Shown: piece by piece, positions 1 to 7,300 of the stretch
How the letters are laid out: the number at the start of each line of letters is the position of its first letter
How positions within the stretch are numbered: position 1 is the stretch's first letter
Assembly: GCA_016868485.1 (NCBI GenBank)
Contig: VGGT01000020.1
Span: 1-13,911, forward strand
Origin: Bacteroidota bacterium
Lineage (GTDB): Bacteria; Bacteroidota; Bacteroidia; UBA7662
Direction: 5' to 3'
DNA: 13,911 nucleotides
Translations under genes and position numbers: made by a program
Notes under the pieces: generated by a model
Told to the model about the DNA's origin: nothing
What the model saw: only the letters and a program-made list of their open reading frames with translations
The model's database searches: none

Positions 1-1084
1 TACTGTCATTTAGATGCTCTAAAAAGGCAGTAAGATCCTGAAGTTCAGACGTTGTGAGTACCCTTCCAGTTCGGGGTAGATCCGAAGGCAGGTTATGTAG
101 ATCCGAAGGCAGGTTATGTAAATCCGAAGGCAGGTTATGTAAATCCGTAGGCTGGCTATTGGAGTAATTACTCAGAACTGCTCGGTTGTAATGTTCTAAT
201 ACCTCCATGATGGTGTTGAATCGCCCATCGTGCATATAGGGTGCTGTGAATGACAGGTTCCGGAGCGAAGGCGTGCGAAATCGAGCGTAGTCACCCCAAT
301 CCATACTGATGCGTGCCCGTCCGGTATCGGGTCGTCCGAGTTCAGGTATTCCGTTTCTATGAAAAAGCCCATCGGTGAAATCGGGGCCGTTGTGGCAAGA
401 TGTGCAAAAAGTTGCTTCAGAAAAAAACAACTGCATGCCTCTTGATGCCGCCGGCGTTAGGGCTGTGCTGTCCTTTCTGTAGCGGAATCGGTCGTATCGA
501 CTCGATGCAGAGAGCAACGAAAGCTGAAAGCTCTTGAGCGCTTGCGTTACCGTAAAAGGATCGGGCATGCGCTGGTACACTCTGTTAAAATCTTGAGCAT
601 ATTCTGGTATGCTGCGCAGCCGCCTCACCAGGGTGTCGATCGGTAGGTTTAACTCATGTGCCTCATTCATGGAAGAAAGAGCTACCTCCGAAAGGCGGGC
701 AACGCCCCCATCCCGAAAAAATCGATTCTGTCTGAATAAATTGAATAAGGGTGGCGTATTGCGTTGGGTGGAATAGCCACCTGTGCCTAGGCTTAGGGCC
801 ATCGAATCCCCGAAGGCAAATCGGGGTTTATGGCAACTGGCGCAGGAAATGCTGCCATTGGCTGAAAGTCTTTTGTCAAAAAATAACTTCTGCCCCAGTG
901 CCATTTGGGATAATGTAAATGAATCAGGCCTCCGAAGACTGTCGGGTAGGGGGTATAAATCAGGTATTTCTTTTAGGCGTTCAACAGGATGCCCTACTCC
1001 TGTATGCTGCCATTCTCCTGTATCTTGGATGCAGCCGCCAAGAATAAGCAAAGCTGTGCCAACGGCAAAAATTCTTACTCCCAT
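1..1084 (-). CDS. di-heme cytochrome c peroxidase/MauG-family lipoprotein, C-terminus cut by window edge
   Basis: The open frame runs from an ATG at 1084 off the left edge, about 361 residues without a stop. It begins with a short lipoprotein signal (LGGC, Cys18), so the protein is probably anchored facing the periplasm. Two CxxCH c-heme sites are visible: CASCH at residues 81-85 and CTSCH at 227-231. PYMHDGRF follows, with Met284. This layout is that of bacterial di-heme peroxidases (CcpA/MauG/MbnH superfamily). The segment that reads FFWDGR in the upstream paralogue reads FFRDGG here, so the Trp that family members place between the hemes is missing. Near the C-terminus a 21-bp tandem repeat encodes NLPSDLH heptads, followed by the usual final helix ending in FLEHLNDS, so only a few residues should be missing. 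Its ATG overlaps the previous gene's TAA by one base (TAATG), which suggests translational coupling. Substrate unknown. Confidence 0.9.
   Translation of the reverse strand, partial: MGVRIFAVGTALLILGGCIQDTGEWQHTGVGHPVERLKEIPDLYPLPDSLRRPDSFTLSQMALGQKLFFDKRLSANGSISCASCHKPRFAFGDSMALSLGTGGYSTQRNTPPLFNLFRQNRFFRDGGVARLSEVALSSMNEAHELNLPIDTLVRRLRSIPEYAQDFNRVYQRMPDPFTVTQALKSFQLSLLSASSRYDRFRYRKDSTALTPAASRGMQLFFSEATFCTSCHNGPDFTDGLFHRNGIPELGRPDTGRARISMDWGDYARFRTPSLRNLSFTAPYMHDGRFNTIMEVLEHYNRAVLSNYSNSQPTDLHNLPSDLHNLPSDLHNLPSDLPRTGRVLTTSELQDLTAFLEHLNDS
79..162 (-). repeat. 21-bp tandem repeat, about four copies, coding for heptads
   Basis: Units start at 79, 100, 121 and 142. The first three differ from each other only at the first base; the fourth has several changes. 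All are in frame within the second di-heme cytochrome and encode NLPSDLH-like heptads (a degenerate SQPTDLH first, then copies of NLPSDLH, ending in NLPSDLP). The period is a multiple of three, so gain or loss of units would change the length of a loop without breaking the frame. In the adjacent paralogue the same place holds an ordinary unrepeated loop before the last helix. Confidence 0.9.
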
Positions 1085-2172
1085 TAATCCAGGGGCGGTT
1101 GAAAGGCAGGATTGTTGATCAAGGATGAATCGGTTAATGTATGTAAAAAGTTAATGATGTCCTGCTTATCTTGGTTCGATAGGTTAAGTCCTCCTTCGGA
1201 CTGATACACAATTCTTAAATTGGGATCGAGATTTGGACTGTTTTTTAAGTGATTGCTGTAGTGATCCAGTACTTCCTCTAAAGTTGAAAAACGCCCATCA
1301 TGCATGTAAGGAGCGGTCAGCGCGATATTGCGAAGACTAGTGGCTTTAAACTTCCCCCGATCGGAGGCCAAGCCCGTTACAACCTCAAATCCTGAAGCGG
1401 GTTGCTCATCAAGGCCGTTGTCAAAGAATGCATCGGCACGGAATAAGTGTCCGCCATGGCAATGAAAACAGTCGGCACCCCTGGGTCTACCGGTCGACGG
1501 CGCACTGTATTCGCGCATAAACAAATCAAGTCCCCTTTGTTCTGATGCCGAGAGCGGGTGCGCCACCGGGTTTTGCCGAAATCGATCGAAACGGCTGTCG
1601 CCCGAAACCACCGTAAGAAGGAATTGTTCGAGTGCTCGGGCTATACGATCCGAGGTAACCTCCTCGCTTCGAAAAGCGGCTCCAAAAAGTGCTTTGTATT
1701 TGGGGGTTTCCGATATTTTTCTAACCGCATCGGGCAGACTTTGGTGCATTTCGATGGGGTCCTGTATCGGTAATAGAACCTGTTCACGAAGACTTGGGGT
1801 TCGACCATCCCAAAAAAAGCGTGTATGCCAGGTGAGGTTAAACAAAGCCATGCTGTTTCGGTTCCCTTCGATTCCATCGATTCCCTTACTGTAGCGCAGA
1901 AGCGAGTCGCTGAATGCATAGTTGAGTCGGTGGCAACTCCCGCAAGATTGGGTGTTGTCGCCACTGAGTTTTTTTTCGTAGAATAGGTGCCGGCCGAGTT
2001 CAACCCCCTGCAGGCTTAGGGGGTTGTTGGCTGGAAGGATTGGTGGCGGAAAAAAAGGTCTATTTACCCAAGTAAAAGGGGTGGGTTCTGGGTATTCTTT
2101 GGGGACGGGTGGTTTGTCGGGTTGGCACGACCAGGCCCCCGTTGCCAGGATGAAAGAAAAAACAATCCGCAT
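1084..2172 (-). CDS. di-heme cytochrome c peroxidase/MauG-family lipoprotein (MbnH-like)
   Basis: A 362-aa di-heme cytochrome c of the CcpA/MauG/MbnH superfamily. I chose the ATG at 2172 over the longer frame opening at 2235 because it is preceded by AAAGG at a suitable distance and directly starts a lipoprotein signal (MRIVFSFILATGAWSC, Cys16). From this start the c-heme sites are CGSCH at residues 77-81 and CFHCH at 235-239. The FFWDGR segment with the conserved inter-heme Trp is intact, and Met290 lies in PYMHDGRF. The family reduces peroxide or carries out long-range oxidation of a partner protein through two hemes. It lies just downstream of an MbnP-family gene and directly upstream of a second di-heme paralogue, with a TAATG overlap at its end. 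The MbnH/MbnP pairing suggests the MbnP-like lipoprotein as its substrate, but a plain peroxidase role is not excluded. Confidence 0.93.
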   Translation of the reverse strand: MRIVFSFILATGAWSCQPDKPPVPKEYPEPTPFTWVNRPFFPPPILPANNPLSLQGVELGRHLFYEKKLSGDNTQSCGSCHRLNYAFSDSLLRYSKGIDGIEGNRNSMALFNLTWHTRFFWDGRTPSLREQVLLPIQDPIEMHQSLPDAVRKISETPKYKALFGAAFRSEEVTSDRIARALEQFLLTVVSGDSRFDRFRQNPVAHPLSASEQRGLDLFMREYSAPSTGRPRGADCFHCHGGHLFRADAFFDNGLDEQPASGFEVVTGLASDRGKFKATSLRNIALTAPYMHDGRFSTLEEVLDHYSNHLKNSPNLDPNLRIVYQSEGGLNLSNQDKQDIINFLHTLTDSSLINNPAFQPPLD

Positions 2173-2247
2173 CCACACCTTTATGGGTTCAGAGTTGCTG
2201 CTGACTTGGTTCAGGACGAGTCTATGGAAAGACATATGGAGGGGTGT

Positions 2248-2279
2248 TGGGATTGACTTTCAGGGTATGGGATTGACTT
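2248..2279. repeat. 12-bp direct repeat between the MbnP-like gene and the first cytochrome gene
   Basis: TGGGATTGACTT occurs at 2248-2259 and again at 2268-2279, 20 bp apart. It lies in the roughly 110-bp gap between the stop of the MbnP-like gene and the preferred start of the cytochrome gene. The two copies face the same side of the helix to within about one base pair of two turns. No function can be assigned; it may be only a remnant of a local duplication. Confidence 0.6.
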
Positions 2280-2282
2280 GGC

Positions 2283-3044
2283 TTATTGAGGAAATTCAAA
2301 CATTCCCTGCATATTTTCGTGCAAAATCGGTGCTACCGCATCGCCGAGTGTGCTGTGGGTAAAAAATGAAGAGTCGGAAATCAGGTGTGCGTGGGGCTCG
2401 TTGAACAAACGGTCGATAGACATATTGATTCGTACGGCGGTAGATTTTCCTTCTTGGTGTTGTATGTCGAGAGTCGGTGAGCTGATCGTGCTGAGGAGAT
2501 CGTCGCGGCCGATGTGGTAGCTGTAGCCGCGGTTTTGGGAAGCCGTATTGCGGTAGCGTCCTTCAAGCTTAAAGAAGATGTAACCGGCATTCCATCCCCA
2601 GTGCATCAGCCCCCCATTCATTAGGCTCAGCCCATGTTCATTGGGCCATAATGCCGGATCTGCATGGTTGTCGGCCGAGTCAACACCCAACGTAAAGCGC
2701 AGTCGGGTGTAGGCGCCTACGGGTATATCGGTGATTCGCAGGGTGTCGGGTTGATTCGATCGGGCCTTCACCAAGAAATAGGAGGAACTGCTGACCCAAG
2801 ATCCATCGGGTTTTTGAAACGATGGTTTTCCGAGGTAGTAGTCGAGCACATCGACCCCTATTGCGTTGTTGAGGGTATTGTATTGAACGTCGCCCAATTG
2901 CAGTCGTTGGGCACCAAATCGGTGGTCGATGATGAGATCGATCGAGGTCGGGTCGGGTTGAGGAACCGGAACGGGGCGTGGATCACAGCTGTTGAGCAGA
3001 CCAACGGCCAAAATCAGGAAAAGGAATCTATTTGATTTCATCAT
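2283..3044 (-). CDS. MbnP-family periplasmic lipoprotein
   Basis: About 253 residues from the first ATG at 3044 (a second ATG follows at 3041; a GTG further upstream is less likely). A lipoprotein signal ends in LLNSC and a Pro-rich linker follows. The core shows marks I associate with the MbnP-like family of copper-operon and peroxidase-linked proteins: a DYYLGKPSF strand early on, ALWPNEHG, and the Trp-rich segment MHWGWNAGYIFFKLEG near residues 147-162. In methanotrophs MbnP is the partner of the di-heme enzyme MbnH, which converts a Trp of MbnP into kynurenine, and MbnP binds copper. Here it sits directly before two di-heme cytochromes, the same pairing. Its start overlaps the end of the preceding gene by 14-17 bases, so the two are probably translated together. 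Assignment is by motif and context; whether a Trp is modified cannot be read from sequence. Confidence 0.8.
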   Translation of the reverse strand: MMKSNRFLFLILAVGLLNSCDPRPVPVPQPDPTSIDLIIDHRFGAQRLQLGDVQYNTLNNAIGVDVLDYYLGKPSFQKPDGSWVSSSSYFLVKARSNQPDTLRITDIPVGAYTRLRFTLGVDSADNHADPALWPNEHGLSLMNGGLMHWGWNAGYIFFKLEGRYRNTASQNRGYSYHIGRDDLLSTISSPTLDIQHQEGKSTAVRINMSIDRLFNEPHAHLISDSSFFTHSTLGDAVAPILHENMQGMFEFPQ

Positions 3045-3450
3045 CGGGTTGGTTTTCACTCCACACCACCTGCATGTCTTTGCTGTTGGTGAGCAACAAA
3101 CGGGTGGGGTTGGGTATAAAGGTAAGACGGAAGATGTGTCCTTGTTCGTTTTCCAACACTACGCCCGATGTGCCGTCGGTTTCAAAGGTGTCGGTTTCGG
3201 CCAGGTATTCGTAGTGGTTCGCAACATAGGCCGTAGGAATGAGATGGGGTATTTCGGGCGCTAGTTTTTTGTGTATCCGTATAAGTATGGGTTCGATGTA
3301 TCCCTGATAGCGCCGGTTGAAGGTGTCCTCAAAATCATGGAGTTCGTCTTCTAAATCATCGTATTGCGGGTCGTTGAAGGCCATTTCGTGCAGCTCATTG
3401 CGCAGTTCGATGAGGTCGATAAGATCGCTGTTTAGTCGTTTGTAGCTCAT
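3028..3450 (-). CDS. conserved-looking hypothetical protein, first gene of the MbnP-cytochrome operon
   Basis: A 140-aa acidic protein that I do not recognise. The ATG at 3450 is preferred; the TTG six bases upstream lies inside a probable -7 promoter box. The N-terminal half is predicted helical and rich in Asp, Glu, Leu and Tyr (ELHEMAFNDPQYDDLEDEL), and looks like a helical hairpin. The C-terminal half reads as beta strands (SGVVLENEQGHIFRLTFIPN). There is no signal peptide or membrane segment, so it is probably cytoplasmic, unlike the secreted products downstream. Its last codons overlap the start of the MbnP-like gene, which supports a shared transcript but not necessarily a shared function. 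Confidence 0.75.
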   Translation of the reverse strand: MSYKRLNSDLIDLIELRNELHEMAFNDPQYDDLEDELHDFEDTFNRRYQGYIEPILIRIHKKLAPEIPHLIPTAYVANHYEYLAETDTFETDGTSGVVLENEQGHIFRLTFIPNPTRLLLTNSKDMQVVWSENQPDDEIK

Positions 3451-3453
3451 ACA

Positions 3454-3461
3454 CAAATATA
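3454..3461 (-). promoter_or_regulatory. Bacteroidota -7 promoter box TATATTTG
   Basis: On the minus strand TATATTTG fits the Bacteroidota -7 consensus TAnnTTTG exactly. Transcription would begin about four bases beyond it, at or next to the ATG at 3450, giving a practically leaderless mRNA for the hypothetical-MbnP-cytochrome operon. I see no clear TTG/TTTG -33 element upstream, only AT-rich DNA. Confidence 0.45.
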
Positions 3462-3485
3462 GGTATTAAGATTATTTTTTTCTTT

Positions 3486-3521
3486 ATGCTATTTATATTG
3501 TCATTCTATCTATATTAGCAT
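3486..3521. promoter_or_regulatory. candidate operator/promoter: inverted and direct repeats in the divergent gap
   Basis: The AT-rich 107-bp gap between the left operon and the repressor gene holds a perfect inverted pair, ATGCTA at 3486-3491 and TAGCAT at 3516-3521, with centres 30 bp apart. An 11-bp direct repeat with one mismatch also lies there: CTATTTATATT at 3489-3499 and CTATCTATATT at 3506-3516. TATATTAG at 3511-3518 is one base off the TAnnTTTG box and could be the plus-strand -7 element of the repressor cassette; the right arm overlaps it. An S24-type repressor encoded immediately downstream often regulates itself, so this is the natural place for its binding site. No footprint or consensus is available to confirm it. 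Confidence 0.35.
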
Positions 3522-3557
3522 TTTTAATTTTACTTACTCATTTAACTGCTTTTCACG

Positions 3558-4373
3558 ATGGATATTAAACTGATTTTTGGTCGCAATATGGGGCGCTTTC
3601 GCAGGGAGCTCGGCTTCACGCAGCAGCAATTGGCTGTTCGTTTGGGTATAGCGCGGGCTACTGTGGGTGCGTATGAACAGGGCAGGGCTGCCCCTCCATT
3701 GGAGGTGATGGGTCAACTGGCCGATTGCTTTGGCTGTTCGGTCGATGAGTTGGTGAAGGAGGAGGTTGTTCGTCTGCCTGGAGGGGTTCGCCATACCGAT
3801 CCAGCGGGCGAACGGTTACGGGTGTTGTCTGTGGCGGTAGATGGGGTCGATCAACGCGAACAGATTACCTTGGTGCCTGTTCAGGCGGCGGCTGGCTACC
3901 TCGAGGGCCACCGAGATCCCGATTTCGTGGCCCGTCTCCCTCAATTTATGCTTCCAGTTTCGGAGTTGAATCCGAATCGGTCCTACCGCATGTTTCAGAT
4001 TAAGGGCGATAGCATGCACCCTCTTCCCGATGGGTCGTACCTCATTGCGGAATTTGTGCGCGATTGGCAGCAGTTGCGCGACTACCAATGTTGTGTTGTG
4101 GTATCCACTGGTGAAGGAGTAGTGTTTAAACGCATCAAAAACCATCTCAATGAAGGTTATTTGGAACTGATATCGGACAATCCAGCGTATCAGCCTTATC
4201 GGATGACGGCCGATCAGCTTCTCGAGGTATGGCGGGTTAAGGCTTATCTGAGTTTTGACTTACCGGATCCGCATCGCAGCCCTACTGATGAGGCGGGAGA
4301 ACTCCTGGGTCGCTTGCGTCAGTTGCTGGATCAGTATGTTCCGCAGCAAAATTCGGGTCGGGGTTGGGCGTAA
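3558..4373 (+). CDS. HTH-S24 self-cleaving repressor (LexA/CI-like), heading a DNA polymerase cassette
   Basis: 271 residues. Residues about 1-65 form an XRE-type helix-turn-helix (TQQQLAVRLG at 21-30 and TVGAYEQG as the recognition region). Residues about 105-235 form an S24 peptidase fold as in LexA, UmuD and CI. The Ala-Gly cleavage pair is visible (Ala112-Gly113), as are the nucleophile Ser152 in GDSMHP and the general base Lys191 in VVFKRI. The catalytic pair and cleavage site are therefore intact, and RecA-stimulated self-cleavage on DNA damage is expected. It is followed after about 12 bp by a DnaE-type polymerase and then a Y-family polymerase, so it most likely represses these translesion genes and is inactivated by the SOS signal. 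The ATG at 3558 has no clear Shine-Dalgarno. A UmuD-like accessory role after cleavage is an alternative, but UmuD lacks the HTH domain. Confidence 0.9.
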   Translation: MDIKLIFGRNMGRFRRELGFTQQQLAVRLGIARATVGAYEQGRAAPPLEVMGQLADCFGCSVDELVKEEVVRLPGGVRHTDPAGERLRVLSVAVDGVDQREQITLVPVQAAAGYLEGHRDPDFVARLPQFMLPVSELNPNRSYRMFQIKGDSMHPLPDGSYLIAEFVRDWQQLRDYQCCVVVSTGEGVVFKRIKNHLNEGYLELISDNPAYQPYRMTADQLLEVWRVKAYLSFDLPDPHRSPTDEAGELLGRLRQLLDQYVPQQNSGRGWA

Positions 4374-4385
4374 ACGTTCTTCGTG

Positions 4386-7300
4386 ATGTATGTGCAGGTT
4401 CACAGCGGATTCAGTCTGCGGTATGGGGTTTTGTCGCCCGTTCAAATCCTCGAGCAAGCCAGGGATGCGGGGGTCGACTGCGTGGCCCTCACCGACATCA
4501 ACAGTACGGCGGCCATACTCGACTTTGTACGCTTGGCGCCTTCCTACGGCGTAAGGCCTTTGGCGGGGGTCGACATACGCGTCCGCAATCGGCCATATTA
4601 TCTGATTTTGGCCTGCAACAACGCCGGTTATGTTGAAGTCTGTGTGTACCTGAGCAACATACTCCAAGGAAAGGTTCAGCCCGAGTACCGTGCGCCCCGA
4701 TTCCGAAACGCAGTGGTGGTCTATTCCCTGGCCGTTTGGAATGGACATCAGCTTGCAGAACATGAATTTTTGGGTATAGAAATCCGTGACTTGTCGCGCT
4801 GGCGTCTGATTTCTTGTCGTGTTCCACCGGGTAAGGCTCTTGCCATTCAACCCATGACTTTTCGTGATCGTGCTGACTGGAATGCACACCGTCTGCTGCG
4901 GTCGATCGATCACAACTGCCTGCTCAGTAAGCTCCCCCCCGATGATCCTGCTCCCGATACCCACCGCTGGATGCCACTGGACCAATTTACGGAGGCCTAC
5001 CGTGCGTTTCCCGACCTCATCTACCAAACACGATGCCTAACTGATCGCTGCCGCATTCATTTTGAATTCGGGCAACAATACCCCCACAAAAATCAGCAGA
5101 CCTACACGGCCCAGGAGGAACTCGACTTTCGGCTCTTGCGTCGGTTGTGCAGCCTCAACCTGCCGCGCTTCTACCCCAAAGCATCCGAACAGGTGGGCGT
5201 CAGGCTGGAAAAGGAGTTGGAAATCATTAGGCAGAAGCGCTATGTGTCTTATTTTCTCATCAATTGGAAAATATTGAAATATGCCCGCAGTTGCGGTTTC
5301 TTTTATGTAGGTCGGGGCAGTGGTGCCAACAGCCTGGTGGCTTATTTGCTTCAAATTACCCAGGTCGATCCCATCGAATTGGACCTTTATTTCGAGCGGT
5401 TCATCAACCTCTACCGCCGCAATCCGCCCGATTTCGATATTGATTTTTCTTGGAAGGAACGCGACAGGATCATCGCTTACATTTTTCATCGTTTCCCCAA
5501 TGTTGCTCTTTTGGGCACATACGTTACGTTTCAGTATCGGGCCTTGGTTCGGGAATTGGCCAAGGTACTGGGTTTGCCTCCCCATGAAACGGATGCATTG
5601 GCGCGTGGGCGGTCGGCAGGCGGTGGCAACGATCGCACCATACGCCTCATACTGCAGTATGCATCGCGGCTCAACGGGCTCCCTAATTACTTGGGCATAC
5701 ATGCAGGTGGGATTCTGATTACCCACGATCCCATACACCATTTTAGCGCCACTTTTCTACCTCCCAAGGGATTTCCCACGACCCAATTCGACATGAATAT
5801 TGCAGAAGATGCGGGTTTGCATAAATTCGATATACTGAGTCAGCGTGGACTGGCCAAAATCACCGACGCACTCACCTTGATTGCCCAAAATCGTCCTGGT
5901 GAAGCCCCGATCGACCTCTACAAGACCGAGCTATTCAAAAACGACGGAGCTACCCAGCGTCTCGTTCGTGAGGCCCGCACTATAGGGTGTTTTTATGTCG
6001 AATCGCCGGCTATGCGTATGCTGATGTGTAAACTTCAAGTACAGGATTATTTGGGCTTGGTGGCTGCTAGTTCGGTGATCCGCCCGGGGGTTGCCCGTTC
6101 CGGGATGATGCAAACCTATATTCTCCGCTGCCGATTTCCCGAGCGCCGCCGCGAAGCACCCGCTGTTTTGCTCGAAATCATGCCCGAAACCCATGGCGTG
6201 ATGGTCTATCAGGAAGATGTGATTCGGGTGGCTCATTGCTTCGCGGGATTAACCTTGGCTGAGGCAGATGTGCTCCGCAGGGGGATGAGTGGCAAGTTCC
6301 GGAGTCGCGATGAACTCGAGCAGGTTAAGTTACGCTTTTTTGAGGGATGCCGTGCGCGGGGACACGCTCCCGAATTGGGCCGTGAGGTGTGGCGACAAAT
6401 CGAAAGTTTTGCAGGCTATGCCTTTGCCAAGGGTCATGCTGCATCCTATGTGGTGGAGAGCTACCAAAGTCTTTATCTGAAGGCACATTATCCGCTGGAA
6501 TATATGGTGGCCACCCTGTGCAATGGGGGTGGATTCTACAGCACGGAGCATTACCTGCACGAAGCGATGCGCCTGGGGGCACAGGTTTCCGCACCCTGCG
6601 TACAACTTAGCGCGGGTGAGATTGGGTTGTGTGGCCGTGAAATCCGCCTTGGATTGCTGATGATTAGGGGTATTCATGAAGATTTTGTGCAGCGTCTGTT
6701 AACCGAACGGAAGCGAGGAGGTTCTTTTGAAGACCTCCCTGATTTTTGTCGTCGACTTTCACCACCGCGCGAGCAGCTCGTTCTTTTGGTGCGCATAGGG
6801 GCCTTTCGGTTTACCCGACGATCTAAAAAGGCCCTGATGTGGGAAGCCCATTTGCATACCTCAGAAAAGGGATCTTCACCATCTTCACCATCTTCTTCTT
6901 CTTCACCATTTTCTTATTTACCATCTTCTTCCGGTGCGCTGTTTCGCCAAGATTTATCGCCTACGCTCGATTTGCCTCGATTGGAAGAAGCAGAGCATGA
7001 ATCGGCTTTTGAAGAGTATGAGCTGCTCGGTTTTCCGTTGAGTAGTCCTTTTAGTCTCCTTTTAAGCGCCCCGCCGGCTGGAATTTTTTCGACCGATCTG
7101 AAGGTGCATTGCGGACGGGTGGTGGTGGTCAATGCCTATTTGGTGAGCATCAAAGACACCCGGACAGTGAAGGGCGATCGCATGCAGTTTGGTACGTTTA
7201 TCGACCAGCGGGGCGACTACATCGACACGGTTCACTTTCCTCCAGTGGTTGCGCGATATCCTTTTCGGGGCCCTGGTGTATATCATCTGTTGGGGCGGGT

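Noticed and set aside
79..162. CRISPR-like repeat array
   Set aside because: Units are contiguous without spacers and code in frame for heptads of a cytochrome.
783..1118. 111-residue open frame on the plus strand
   Set aside because: It is antisense to the start of the second di-heme cytochrome, whose heme motif and lipoprotein signal are clear.
4386..4600. An active proofreading PHP domain in the DnaE-type polymerase
   Set aside because: The usual metal-binding TDH is TDIN, so the full set of metal ligands does not seem to be present.
4260..5741. Long open frames on the minus strand (4260-5027 and 5037-5741) opposite the DnaE-type polymerase
   Set aside because: Their translations resemble no family and they lie wholly opposite a well-supported gene with polymerase motifs in frame.
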